A stretch of 64,000 bases of DNA from Aeromonas bestiarum (GTDB taxonomy: Bacteria > Pseudomonadota > Gammaproteobacteria > Enterobacterales > Aeromonadaceae), in assembly GCF_000819745.1 (NCBI RefSeq), contig NZ_CDDA01000008.1:131223-195222 (forward strand). Direction: 5' to 3'. This document shows, one piece after another, positions 28,576 to 36,956 of the stretch; the stretch's first letter is position 1, and every line of letters starts with the position of its first letter. Under the pieces are notes generated by a model. The model saw nothing but the letters and a program-made list of their open reading frames with translations. It ran no database searches and was not told where the DNA came from. The position numbers were made by a program, and so were the translations under genes.

Positions 28576-28905
28576 ATGAAAATCAATGCATTGCCGTTTT
28601 GCACGACCCACTGGGCCGATATAGCGCCGACCGAGCACAAGGGGGAAACCGGCGTCGCCCGCTGGCATACCCAGAGCTTTGGCGAGCTGCGGGTGCGGAT
28701 GGTGGAGTACTCCCCTGGCTATCTGGCGGATCACTGGTGCAGCAAGGGGCATGTCCTGTTGTGCATCGAGGGGGAGCTGCACACCGAGTTGCAGGATGGC
28801 CGCGTCTTCACCCTGACGGCGGGCATGAGCTATCAGGTGGCCGACAACGCCGAGCCCCATAGATCCTTCACCGAACAGGGCGCCAGGCTCTTTATCGTCG
28901 ACTGA
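28576..28905 (+). CDS. small cupin-fold protein (DHCW-motif type)
   Basis: 109-residue single cupin domain. The stretch YLADHWCSKGHVLLCIEGEL carries the conserved D-H-W-C box and the cupin 1 histidine; later HRSFTEQGARLFIVD closes the barrel. Members of this family are often named DHCW motif cupin fold proteins; substrate and metal are unknown. RBS AAGGAA is correctly spaced from the ATG. It is followed after 39 bp by the DUF1272 gene on the same strand. Confidence 0.8.
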   Translation: MKINALPFCTTHWADIAPTEHKGETGVARWHTQSFGELRVRMVEYSPGYLADHWCSKGHVLLCIEGELHTELQDGRVFTLTAGMSYQVADNAEPHRSFTEQGARLFIVD

Positions 28906-28944
28906 GCCGTTCACCTTCTTTTGCTGCCACCGAGGCCAACCACC

Positions 28945-29190
28945 ATGCTCGAACTCAGACCCAACTGTGAATGCTGTGACCAGGATCTGCCCGCCGACAC
29001 GGGTCTTGCCTATATCTGCTCCTTCGAGTGCACCTTCTGCGCCGATTGCAGCGAGCACTATTTGCAACTGATTTGCCCCAATTGTGGCGGTGAACTGGTC
29101 AGGCGTCCCCGTCGCCCCACGGCCAAGCTGGCGGCCAATCCTGCCTCCATCAAGCGTGTCTTCAATCCGGCCCTGAAAAACCAGCCTTAA
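28945..29190 (+). CDS. DUF1272 zinc-ribbon protein
   Basis: 81-residue protein with paired cysteines: NCECCDQDLPA, CSFECTFCADC and CPNCGGEL, forming a compact Zn-binding DUF1272 domain in the first 60 residues; the tail is basic (RRPRRP). The start at 28945 gives MLELRPNC, the usual family N-terminus. Function unknown. Confidence 0.85.
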   Translation: MLELRPNCECCDQDLPADTGLAYICSFECTFCADCSEHYLQLICPNCGGELVRRPRRPTAKLAANPASIKRVFNPALKNQP

Positions 29191-29436
29191 GAAAAAGGAG
29201 TGGCAGTTCGAGCATCCGGTGCTGACGGTCGTGGCTGCATGCCCGGGCCTTGTGCTTGTCTCTTCTTCCCGCATGGGAGAAGGGGGGGGTCAATACGAAG
29301 GGAGCGGCTGGGTGTCTGCAATGTCTCTTTACGAACGCTTGATGAGGCTTGGCTAATCAAGCCTGCCTTGCTGTGCCGGTGGGCGAGTGCCCACCGGTAG
29401 ATTCGGTTGCAACCATGGTAAGTTGCCAACGACACA

Positions 29437-29811
29437 CTATGGCTTGGCGAATTGATCGGCGCTGAGCACCTCGATGCCAACGAAGGGTTGCTCGCCCTCG
29501 ACCCAGGCATCGTGCCCCGGCGGTATGGTGTAGGACTCGCCGGCGTTGATGGTCTTGAGGGTGCCGTCCGTCAGGCGGACAGTGAGCGCCCCCGAGACGG
29601 CGTAACCCACGTGCGAGAGCTGGCATTGCTCCGTCTTGACGACAGGTTTGATGCAGTCAGACCAGCGCCAGCCGGGGGCAAAGTTGAACCGCCCTATGGT
29701 GTAGCCATTGAGTTTAACGACCTCGACCCGGGTCTTGTCGGGAGTGCGCACCTCGTCGGGGGCGCCGTGGGACCTCACCTGGAATTGAGTGACCGTGACT
29801 GGAGTGGACAT
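29437..29811 (-). CDS. cupin-domain protein
   Basis: 124-residue cupin. A His-rich first motif (CQLSHVGYAVSGALTVRL) and a second motif (YTIPPGHDAWVEGEQPF) fit a small metal-binding barrel. GGAGAAAAC precedes the ATG at 29811, which is therefore preferred to the longer open frame. No operon partner is evident; the substrate is unknown. Confidence 0.8.
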   Translation of the reverse strand: MSTPVTVTQFQVRSHGAPDEVRTPDKTRVEVVKLNGYTIGRFNFAPGWRWSDCIKPVVKTEQCQLSHVGYAVSGALTVRLTDGTLKTINAGESYTIPPGHDAWVEGEQPFVGIEVLSADQFAKP

Positions 29812-30191
29812 GTTTTCTCCTCGTTTCAAACGGATTGCAGCCGATGGCTGCGATCGGATCGCCAGGAAACACGCCGTGATCTCGATAGTCAGCAAGCTGC
29901 CAACGCGCAGCGTCATCCCGGTCTTCGAAGTATTCGCCCAAACTCCCGTCGGCGCTCTGGTTTGCTGCCGTTATGGGCAAGTTTTCACCCCATGTCAGGC
30001 GCGCGCTGCACTGGAACGGCCAGCCTTGCCGGGTCTATCGAAAAACATGGTTGTTATTCAATAGCTTGGCTGATGAGGGCGAGATGAGCTGGCATTGGGT
30101 TACGTCTGGCGCCGAGTGTGACCAGGGCCTTCCTGGCAGGGCAAACGGCAAGGGTTGGGCTGCCCCTGGCGTGGCGGCAGGGATCCTGGGC
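29812..30191. other. 380-bp gap between cupin and ogt genes
   Basis: Short frames occur on both strands, but none has a convincing start, ribosome site or family resemblance. It must hold the promoter of the minus-strand cupin gene. Possibly decayed coding DNA; nothing firm is seen. Confidence 0.4.
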
Positions 30192-30668
30192 TCAGAGCGC
30201 GATCCCCTCGAGGCGCAGCAGTACCTGCTTGATGGGCAATCCCCCCGCATAGCCGGTCAGGCTGCCGTTTTGGCCGATCACGCGATGGCACGGCACTATG
30301 ATCGACAGCGGATTGCGGCCGTTCGCGGCGCCGACCGCACGGCTCGCACTCGGTTTGCCGATGACGCGGGCAATCTCGCCGTAGCTGCGGGTCTCGCCAT
30401 AGGGGATATCGCACAGCGCCTGCCAAACCGTTTGCTGAAAAGCCGTACCATTGGCGGCGAGCGGCAGCGTGAAGCGCTGCAGGCGCCCGGCGAAATAGGC
30501 GTCAAACTCGGCAAGATAGGGGGCGAGCGCCTTACCGTCTTGCTGCCAGCCGCTCATGTCGGGCAGCGCCCGCAGGCCTGCCACAAAGTCCACGTGTACC
30601 AGGCCGCGCGCGTTGATGGCGACCAGCAGTTCGCCGCAGCTCGTTGGCAGCATGTCATAGCGGATCAT
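30192..30668 (-). CDS. ogt: methylated-DNA-[protein]-cysteine S-methyltransferase Ogt
   Basis: Suicidal repair of O6-methylguanine by transfer of the methyl group to a cysteine. 158 residues. The active-site box IIVPCHRVIGQNGSLTGYAGG is intact, and the HTH part (YGETRSYGEIARVIGKPSASRA) binds DNA. It overlaps the end of the upstream Ada/AlkA fusion gene by 14 bases, so the two are translationally coupled and form an alkylation-repair unit. Confidence 0.95.
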   Translation of the reverse strand: MIRYDMLPTSCGELLVAINARGLVHVDFVAGLRALPDMSGWQQDGKALAPYLAEFDAYFAGRLQRFTLPLAANGTAFQQTVWQALCDIPYGETRSYGEIARVIGKPSASRAVGAANGRNPLSIIVPCHRVIGQNGSLTGYAGGLPIKQVLLRLEGIAL

Positions 30669-32235
30669 GGGTTATCTCCTCGTCATGGCTTTGGGGCGCC
30701 TTGCTCCCCGTGGTGGGTGACACCAGGTTTGCGATGGCACTCGCTGTGGTAGTCAATGGCTGCTTGATCAGCAGGGCCGGTTGTTCGCTCATGGCGTGCC
30801 ACAGCCAGCTCGCGGCATAGCCGCGCCACGGTTGCCACGCCGCGCTTTGCGCCAGCACCTCCTTCACCGGCAGCTTGTCGCCGCCCCCCAGCGCCTTTTG
30901 CAGCACGAGATCGGAGGCGGGGAAGGCGTCGGGATCCTGCCCGCAGCGCAGCCGCCAGTAAGCGACCGTCCAGGGACCTATGCCCGGCAAGGCCAGCAGT
31001 TGCTCGTCGCTGGCCGTGGTCAGGGAAAGCGCACCGCTTGCGAGCGCGGCGGCGAGCCCCTGCAGCGTGCGAATACGGCTGCTGGGCATGCCGATGCCGT
31101 CGAGATCCAGTGTGCAGAGCTGCGCCGGAGTGGGCAGCTGCGCCACCCCGAACTGCGCCTCGTTACGCGCCACCAGTCGCCCCATGATGGTGATGGCGCC
31201 CTTGACCGACACCTGCTGGCCAACGATGGCGCGCAGCATCACCTCGTACTCATCCCAGCCGGCGGGCAAGCGCACCCCGGGCCAGCGCGTCTGCAGGCGC
31301 GCCAGCAGCGGATCCTGCCCGAGCCGCTCACCGATGCGCTGCATGTCGGCGTCGAGATCCCACATGCGGCGCACGCGATACAAGAGATCAGGCAGCGCCG
31401 CGGGCGGCAGATCATGCACAGTAAGCCTGATGCTATGGCCCTTGCCCTGCTCGATGCGGATCCAGCCCGCGTGATCGCCGACGCTATGGCGCCGCTCGTA
31501 CGCATCGCCATCGACCCGCTCCAGCCCGGGGATGGCCCGCAGCCGGTAAAACGCCAGCATGGCCGCCACGTCATAAGGCGGGCGATAGGACAGTTGCAGC
31601 GTGAGCGCCGCGCCGCTCTCGGTGACGTCGGCCCTTCCTTCACGCTGGCGCAGCGCCCGGGGCGCCAGGTCATACGCCTGGCTCCAGGCATCGTTGAAGC
31701 GGCGAATGCTCGCAAAGCCCGCCGCAAACGCTATGTCCGTGATGGGCAGTGCAGTTTCGGTCAGCAGCCGTTTCGCGAGCAGCAGCCGGCGCGTCTGCTC
31801 CACCTGTTTCGGTGACGCACCGAGGTGCTGCTCGAATTGGCGGCGCAGCGTGCGCTCGCTTATTCCGGCCTCTGCCGCCAGTGCGGCGAGCGAGCCGTCC
31901 GCCAGCTCGCCGCGATCGATCCGCGCCAGCAAACGGGCGAGTTCGGGCGGCAGATCGCCGCGTGCTGCGGGGGCCAGCTCGGGGCGACAGCGCAGACACG
32001 GGCGCAGGCCATGTTGCTCGGCCGCGGCAGCGCTTTGGAAGTAGCGCACGTTGTGCTCGTGCGGTGGCCGCGCGGGGCAGACGGGGCGGCAGTAGATGCC
32101 GGTGGAGAGCACGCCGGTAAAGAAGCGGCCATCGAAACGCGCATCGCGGGCGAGCCGGGCGGCGTGGCATTGCTCGCGGTTGAGGCTCGGGATCCCCTCA
32201 TCCTGGTGGTGGTCACTGGCTGGTGGCGAGTTCAT
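30655..32235 (-). CDS. Ada-N/AraC/AlkA fusion: alkylation-response regulator and 3-methyladenine glycosylase
   Basis: About 526 residues with three parts. (1) Ada-type zinc domain (FDGRFFTGVLSTGIYCRPVC and CLRCRPE), whose cysteine accepts methyl groups from phosphotriesters in Ada. (2) AraC-type HTH (SLAALAAEAGISERTLRRQF). (3) AlkA glycosylase with N-terminal domain and HhH-GPD core (LLALPGIGPWTVAYW) plus the catalytic aspartate in FPASDLVLQKAL. Removes alkylated purines and probably senses alkylation. Ada's own C-terminal Ogt domain is missing but supplied by the overlapping next gene. Start at MNSPPASD (32235); the frame opens at 32262. Confidence 0.93.
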   Translation of the reverse strand: MNSPPASDHHQDEGIPSLNREQCHAARLARDARFDGRFFTGVLSTGIYCRPVCPARPPHEHNVRYFQSAAAAEQHGLRPCLRCRPELAPAARGDLPPELARLLARIDRGELADGSLAALAAEAGISERTLRRQFEQHLGASPKQVEQTRRLLLAKRLLTETALPITDIAFAAGFASIRRFNDAWSQAYDLAPRALRQREGRADVTESGAALTLQLSYRPPYDVAAMLAFYRLRAIPGLERVDGDAYERRHSVGDHAGWIRIEQGKGHSIRLTVHDLPPAALPDLLYRVRRMWDLDADMQRIGERLGQDPLLARLQTRWPGVRLPAGWDEYEVMLRAIVGQQVSVKGAITIMGRLVARNEAQFGVAQLPTPAQLCTLDLDGIGMPSSRIRTLQGLAAALASGALSLTTASDEQLLALPGIGPWTVAYWRLRCGQDPDAFPASDLVLQKALGGGDKLPVKEVLAQSAAWQPWRGYAASWLWHAMSEQPALLIKQPLTTTASAIANLVSPTTGSKAPQSHDEEITHDPL

Positions 32236-32425
32236 GGTCCTGGCGCTCCGTTCTGGGTGCATGGATGAGAGAGTAAGGGGGAGGGAAGGCGGTGACTAGC
32301 CAGAAACGGACTGCAATTGAAATAAAAACGTCGCCGGGAGAGCCGCTGTGGCGAGGTTGAAAGCGGTCGAACCGGGCGGGCAAGTGTGAGAATCTGGGGT
32401 GACAACATCCAAGGAGGATAGCACC

Positions 32426-32827
32426 ATGCCAGGACCCGCCCGCGCCGGCGCCCTGATCTACGCCAGGGATCTCGGCCTGCTGACCCACTTCTACCGCACC
32501 CTGCTGCAGATGGACATTCGCAGTCAGGATGCCGCTTTTGTCGTGATGGAGAACGACGACATCCAGCTGTTGATCCACGCCATTCCCGAGTCGATTGCTT
32601 GTGATATTGATATCCAAGTGCCACCGCAGCTGCGGGAACAGGGGGCGATAAAATTGTTCTTTACCGTGCCAAGCCTCGCCTGGGCCGAGGCCAGGGCGGC
32701 CGACCTCGGTGGTGGCCTGTTGCCGCAGCAGTGGCCGGGGCCTGGCTTCGTGCTGCGCAATGCGTTTGATCCGGAAGGCAATATCCTGCAATTGCGCGAG
32801 TTTTTGAGCGTCCCCGATCCTCTCTGA
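32426..32827 (+). CDS. VOC-family (glyoxalase/bleomycin-resistance fold) protein
   Basis: 133-residue vicinal-oxygen-chelate protein built of two beta-alpha-beta-beta-beta halves: ALIYARDLGLLTHFYRTLLQ and later LPQQWPGPGFVLRNAFDPEG with NILQLREF at the end. Strong RBS AAGGAGG before the ATG. Divergent from the Ada/AlkA gene. Substrate unknown. Confidence 0.82.
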   Translation: MPGPARAGALIYARDLGLLTHFYRTLLQMDIRSQDAAFVVMENDDIQLLIHAIPESIACDIDIQVPPQLREQGAIKLFFTVPSLAWAEARAADLGGGLLPQQWPGPGFVLRNAFDPEGNILQLREFLSVPDPL

Positions 32828-32845
32828 ATCCGGTTGTTTGCCAAT

Positions 32846-32882
32846 GAAAAACGGGGCAGCCAAGCTGGCCCGTTGCACTTTT
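32846..32882. terminator. bidirectional terminator between VOC and carboxypeptidase genes
   Basis: Stem AACGGG-CAGC / GCTG-CCCGTT with one G.G mismatch (about 32850-32874). On the minus strand it is followed by TTTTT, on the plus strand by CACTTTTC, serving the two convergent genes. Confidence 0.8.
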
Positions 32883-32903
32883 CACTCGCTGGCGCTGCAT
32901 CCG

Positions 32904-34382
32904 TTATTTCAGGTAGCGCTGCTCCAGATGCTGGCGCAGCCAGCGCGGGTTCAGCGCCTCGCCGGTCGCGCGGCGAATGAGCTCGTCCGTGCTGTGCTGG
33001 CTGCCCTGTGACCAGATGTGGCGGCCAAGCCATGCGAGTATCTCCGGCAGGCGGCCCGCCTCGATCACGCTGCTCATGTTGCCCAGCTCCCGCTCCAGCG
33101 CGAAGCGCAGCTGCGCTGCATACATGGCGCCGAGCGTGTAGCTTGGGAAGTAGCCGAACGAGCCGTCCGTCCAGTGAATGTCCTGCATGCAGCCATTCTG
33201 GTAGTTGCCCTGGGTGGAGAGACCGAGCCACTTCTGCATCTTGGCATCCCACTGCTCGGGCAGATCGGCCACCTCGATGTGCCCTTCGATGAGGTCGCGT
33301 TCCAGCTCGTAGCGCAGGATCACGTGCGCCGGGTATGTCACCTCGTCCGCATCGACCCGGATAAAGCCGGGCTCGACCCGGTTGTAGAGCTTCGCCAGGT
33401 TCGCCGGCGCAAACGCAGCCTGCTCGCCAAAGTGGGCGCGAATGCGCGGCACCAGCAGCGCCAGGAAGGCGGGATCGTGGCCGAGCTGCATCTCGCAGAA
33501 CAGGCTCTGGCTTTCGTGAATGCCCATGGAGCGCGCTTCGGCCACCGGTTGACCCAGCAGCTGGCGCGGCAGCCCCTGCTCGTAACGCGCGTGACCCGTC
33601 TCGTGCACTATGCCCATCAGGCTGGAGACGAACTCCCGCTCGTTGTAGCGGGTGGTGATGCGCACGTCGGTCGGCACGCCGCCACAGAAGGGGTGACTGC
33701 TCACATCGAGCCGGCCGTGGGCGAAATCAAAGCCGAGCAGCCCCATCACCTCCTGACCGAGCGCCTGCTGGCTCGCGATGGGGAAGGGCCCCTGCGGGAT
33801 CAAGATCGATTCATGCTTCTGCTGTTCACTCACTTGCTGGATCAGGCCGGGCAGCCAGCCGGTGAGATCGCCGAAGATCTGATCGAGCCGCGCACTCGTC
33901 ATGCCGGGTTCGTACAGCGCCAGCATGGCGTCGTAGGGGCGCACATCAAGTGCCTCTGCGCGAAGGCGCGCCACTTCTCGCGACAGCGTCACCACCTCCT
34001 TGAGATTGGGAGCGAAGCCTGCCCAGTCGTTGTTTTTGCGCTGGCTGCGCCAGGCGTGCTCGCACTTGCTGCCGGCCAGCGACAGCGCCTCGACCAGATC
34101 TGTGGGCAGCAGACTCGCATCCTGCCAGTGGCGCTTTATCTCGGTGAGGTTCGCGCGCTGGATCTCATCCAGTGGTTCGCTCTCGGCTTTGGCTATCCAG
34201 TCGCCGAGCTCGGGGGCGGTACGCTTTTGATGGATCAGCACACCGAGTTCTGCCATGGCCTCGGCGCGTGCCTCGTTGCCGCCCTCCGGCATCATGGCGG
34301 CCTGATCCCAGCCGCAGATGGCGCTGAGGTGGGAGAGCCGGTGCAGCTGTTGCTGATGTTGTTCAAGTTTTTGATATGACAT
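32904..34382 (-). CDS. M32-family metallocarboxypeptidase
   Basis: Zinc/cobalt-dependent carboxypeptidase (Taq carboxypeptidase type), 492 residues, cytosolic. Zinc-binding HETGH in MGIVHETGHARYEQGLPR with the downstream glutamate in GIHESQSLFCE; the family segments DVRITTRYNE and GYFPSYTLGAMYAAQ are present. Start at MSYQKLEQHQQ, preceded by an open but non-conserved extension to 34430. It lies downstream of smrA on the same strand, with an 80-130 bp gap. Confidence 0.93.
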   Translation of the reverse strand: MSYQKLEQHQQQLHRLSHLSAICGWDQAAMMPEGGNEARAEAMAELGVLIHQKRTAPELGDWIAKAESEPLDEIQRANLTEIKRHWQDASLLPTDLVEALSLAGSKCEHAWRSQRKNNDWAGFAPNLKEVVTLSREVARLRAEALDVRPYDAMLALYEPGMTSARLDQIFGDLTGWLPGLIQQVSEQQKHESILIPQGPFPIASQQALGQEVMGLLGFDFAHGRLDVSSHPFCGGVPTDVRITTRYNEREFVSSLMGIVHETGHARYEQGLPRQLLGQPVAEARSMGIHESQSLFCEMQLGHDPAFLALLVPRIRAHFGEQAAFAPANLAKLYNRVEPGFIRVDADEVTYPAHVILRYELERDLIEGHIEVADLPEQWDAKMQKWLGLSTQGNYQNGCMQDIHWTDGSFGYFPSYTLGAMYAAQLRFALERELGNMSSVIEAGRLPEILAWLGRHIWSQGSQHSTDELIRRATGEALNPRWLRQHLEQRYLK

Positions 34383-34513
34383 GGGATTGTCCTTGTTATC
34401 GTCCCTGATGGTATGCCCCGTACCTGGCATGATCGGGGCCGATCGATGCTAACACTGCCCTCGTGCGTTTTACCACCCTGGCCTAGGATGACTGACCAGA
34501 TGACAGGCGCTGG

Positions 34514-35095
34514 CTAGCCGAGCCGCTTCTGGTGTCGCTCGCGGTTCTCCGCCTTCTTGCGCTCGCTTTTTCGCAGCAACACATAGAGGGCGCCACTGCC
34601 GCCGTGGCGGCGCTCTGCGCTGTGCATGGCCATCACGGCCGGCAGTTGCGGCAACCAGGTGCTGACATGGCTTTTCAGCTGGGCGCGCGGTGTGCTGCGC
34701 TCCCCCTTGCCGTGCAGGATCAGCAGGCAGCGGATGTCCCGCACTTCGCAATCCGCAATGAACTGCACCAGGCTCTGGCGCGCCTCGTTGAGCGTCTTCT
34801 GGTGCAAGTCCAGGCTCGCCTGCAGCTCATATTTGCCGAGCCGCAGCTTCTTGTAGACCCCCTCCTGCACACCGTCGCGCTTGAAGCCGACGATGGCGTG
34901 GGGATCGAGCAGCTCGACCGCCTCCATGCTGAGGTGATCCAGAGTCAGTTGCTCGGCGGTTGCGGCCTGGCGACGGGCCAGTTGCGCCTCGGTCGGGGCG
35001 GATGTGCCCGTGAGGGAGAGGGTGTTGTCGCTGCGAATGGGCCGCACGTCGGCCACTTCCTGCAGAAACAGTGAGAGTTCGTCGTCATGAGACAC
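34514..35095 (-). CDS. smrA: Smr-domain endonuclease-like protein SmrA
   Basis: 193-residue protein with an N-terminal extension and a C-terminal Smr domain: LDLHQKTLNEARQSLVQFI and the catalytic-type loop LLILHGKGERS followed by LYVLLRKSERKK. SmrA of E. coli is a DNA-nicking Smr protein of similar length and layout. The MutS part is absent, as expected for SmrA/SmrB. The distinction from SmrB is by general resemblance. Confidence 0.85.
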   Translation of the reverse strand: MSHDDELSLFLQEVADVRPIRSDNTLSLTGTSAPTEAQLARRQAATAEQLTLDHLSMEAVELLDPHAIVGFKRDGVQEGVYKKLRLGKYELQASLDLHQKTLNEARQSLVQFIADCEVRDIRCLLILHGKGERSTPRAQLKSHVSTWLPQLPAVMAMHSAERRHGGSGALYVLLRKSERKKAENRERHQKRLG

Positions 35096-35204
35096 GGCAG
35101 GCTCCCCGCATTGGAATGAGCGGGCATTATAGCGGGGGAGTCGGGGTCAGAAAATGGGGCTAGCCAGTCAGACGGCCCTGTCAGTCGGGCCGGGCAGGCG
35201 ACAA

Positions 35205-35226
35205 CAGGCGATCGGGGGATCGCCTG
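35205..35226. repeat. 9-bp stem-loop after the DUF3149 gene
   Basis: CAGGCGATC (35205-35213) and GATCGCCTG (35218-35226) are perfect complements around GGGG, 10 bases after the DUF3149 stop. There is no U-tract on the minus strand, so intrinsic termination is doubtful. Confidence 0.6.
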
Positions 35227-35236
35227 ACGAGATGTG

Positions 35237-35386
35237 TTACTGCTCCTCTTTCGGCGGCTTGGCGTTCATCACCTTGTAGATGAAATAGGCCGCGTAGGAA
35301 CTGATCAGCAGGAAGGTACCGATAATCACCAACATGGACATGAGCCCCACGCTGTTGCCGAACATCAGGTTCATCCAAAATTCCAT
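35237..35386 (-). CDS. DUF3149 small membrane protein
   Basis: 49-residue single-pass membrane protein: MEFWMNLMFGNSVGLMSML at the N-terminus, a hydrophobic helix through about residue 35, and a basic, acidic-ended tail (NAKPPKEEQ). This matches the DUF3149 family, whose members are short and begin with a W/LMFGN-VGL motif. Start chosen at that motif rather than 12 codons upstream. Function unknown. Confidence 0.8.
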   Translation of the reverse strand: MEFWMNLMFGNSVGLMSMLVIIGTFLLISSYAAYFIYKVMNAKPPKEEQ

Positions 35387-35555
35387 CTCATGCACTCCTG
35401 TCATCCCATTGATGACAGGCATGATAGATACCTCTTTGGGAGTGACGAGATGATCTCGATCAAGTCCCGTGGTGGTTATTTAACCGGCAGCCGGATCTGT
35501 GAGCGGCCTCGCACTCGGCCAAGCCGCCGGGCAGATCAGGCGCACGGATGGGGCA

Positions 35556-36446
35556 TCACTTGGCGGCCGTGCCTGGGCCAGGCGTTGTGAGCGGTGTGAT
35601 GCGCCACCCCTGCTGCTCCAGCAGGGCGATCAACCCCTGGTCGCCATAAAGGTGGAGAGCGCCTACCACGATAAAGCTCTCGTTCGGCAGGGTCGGCCAC
35701 TTCTTCAGCCAGTTGCGGTTGCGCTCCGCCAGCAGGGTCTGCTCCAGCCAGGCTTGCAGCTTGGGCGGCGCCATCTCGGCTTTGAGCAGGTTGACCAGGG
35801 CGGCCTGATCACCCTCCTGCCACGCCTTCATCACGTCGCGAAAGCCGGTTTCAAGCTGGGGCAGCTCATCTAGGGTGCTCTCCAGCATCAGGGTCTGGTT
35901 GTCACCGACGCTGGCGAGGTAGCCGAGCTGTTCGAGCAGGGTCTCGAAGCCGATGATGGGCTTGCCGCTCTCGGTGGCGCGCTTGGCGAAGTGTTGATCC
36001 ACCCCGAGCGCGCTGCTGAAACCGGTACGTTCCAGCGCCGCCTGGGTCAGGGTGATGGCCGCAAACCAGGGGCGCAGCGGGGAGAGCATGTTTTCGGTCA
36101 GGCCATTCTGGCCGGCGGCTATGATGGTGCGCCGATACAGATCGAGCGGCACGTGATCCTTGAGGGTCTTGCCATCCACCAGCCGGGTGATGGCGCCCAT
36201 CTCCCGCCACTGCGTCTGGCTGATGTGGGTCAGGTCGGCCTCCATCACCAGGGCGCGACTCTGTTGCCAGGCGCGCTCGACGGGATCGGGCAGCGGATAG
36301 AGCGAGGGTTTGCCCGCATGAATGGAGCCCAGCAGCCAGTGCTGCTGGTCACCCTTGTTCACCCGATAGAAGGCGGGGTCGGCAAAGGCGGTCAGCGGCA
36401 GCAGCAGGCAGAGCAGGAAGGAAATCAGCGTGCGATGAAATCTCAT
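35556..36446 (-). CDS. TraB/GumN-family protein
   Basis: 296-residue secreted or lipid-free periplasmic protein with a signal peptide ending TAFA. The two family histidine motifs are present: LLGSIHAGKPSLYPLP near the N-terminus and FIVVGALHLYGDQGL near the C-terminus, proposed metal or catalytic ligands of TraB/GumN (Tiki-like) proteins. Start at MRFHRTLISF; the frame is open to 36482. The biological role in bacteria is unclear. Confidence 0.88.
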   Translation of the reverse strand: MRFHRTLISFLLCLLLPLTAFADPAFYRVNKGDQQHWLLGSIHAGKPSLYPLPDPVERAWQQSRALVMEADLTHISQTQWREMGAITRLVDGKTLKDHVPLDLYRRTIIAAGQNGLTENMLSPLRPWFAAITLTQAALERTGFSSALGVDQHFAKRATESGKPIIGFETLLEQLGYLASVGDNQTLMLESTLDELPQLETGFRDVMKAWQEGDQAALVNLLKAEMAPPKLQAWLEQTLLAERNRNWLKKWPTLPNESFIVVGALHLYGDQGLIALLEQQGWRITPLTTPGPGTAAK

Positions 36447-36533
36447 GAGGCACCTTATGTTGGCGGGATGGCTTCTCTTCATAACAATAAGCCCTATGAT
36501 AAGTCCTCATTCGTCACAGCCAAGAGGTTTCCC

Positions 36534-36866
36534 ATGCCCCATCTTCGTTTTCGGGCCATCTCCGTCGATACCCTGCAGCAGATAAGCACGCCCCTGCTGG
36601 CGGATCTGTGCGCCCTGACCGGCGGCAAACCGGAGTTTGTCACCATGGAGTGCATCGACAGTCACTGGGTACGCGGCGGGGTGATCGAAGCCGGTTTTCC
36701 GTTCGTGGAGCTGGTCTGGTTCGAACGACCGCAGGAGCTGCAAGATGCCGCCGCGGCGCTCATCACCCGCCACCTGAAGGCGGCGCTGGGGGAGCAGACC
36801 TATGTGGTGGTGCAGGTGCTGCCCATCGTCAAAAGCCACTACTACAGCGACGGTCAGCACTATTGA
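36534..36866 (+). CDS. DUF1904 (tautomerase-like fold) protein
   Basis: 110-residue protein starting PHLRFRAISVDTLQQI after the initiator methionine, a pattern of small tautomerase-like folds with N-terminal proline, and matching DUF1904. RBS AAGAGG precedes the ATG. Divergent from the TraB/GumN gene, convergent with the SDR gene. Enzymatic activity unproven. Confidence 0.8.
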   Translation: MPHLRFRAISVDTLQQISTPLLADLCALTGGKPEFVTMECIDSHWVRGGVIEAGFPFVELVWFERPQELQDAAAALITRHLKAALGEQTYVVVQVLPIVKSHYYSDGQHY

Positions 36867-36891
36867 GGCGAGGGTAAACAGGGTTGGTGCG

Positions 36892-36921
36892 TCGGGTTAC
36901 GCCGCTACGCGGCCAACCCGA
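36892..36921. repeat. REP-like intergenic palindrome
   Basis: TCGGGTT (36892-36898) pairs with AACCCGA (36915-36921), and CCGC with GCGG inside. Sequences of this form (CGGGTTACGCCG followed by AACCCGACC) are common dispersed intergenic repeats in gammaproteobacteria. It lies between convergent genes and may act as a terminator or mRNA end stabiliser. Confidence 0.5.
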
Positions 36922-36956
36922 CCTGGGTTGCTGGATGCCCATATCCTCCAACGGGA

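Noticed and set aside
29452-30087. 211-codon plus-strand frame across the cupin gene and following gap
   Set aside because: Mostly antisense to the cupin gene; no start signal or recognisable domain.
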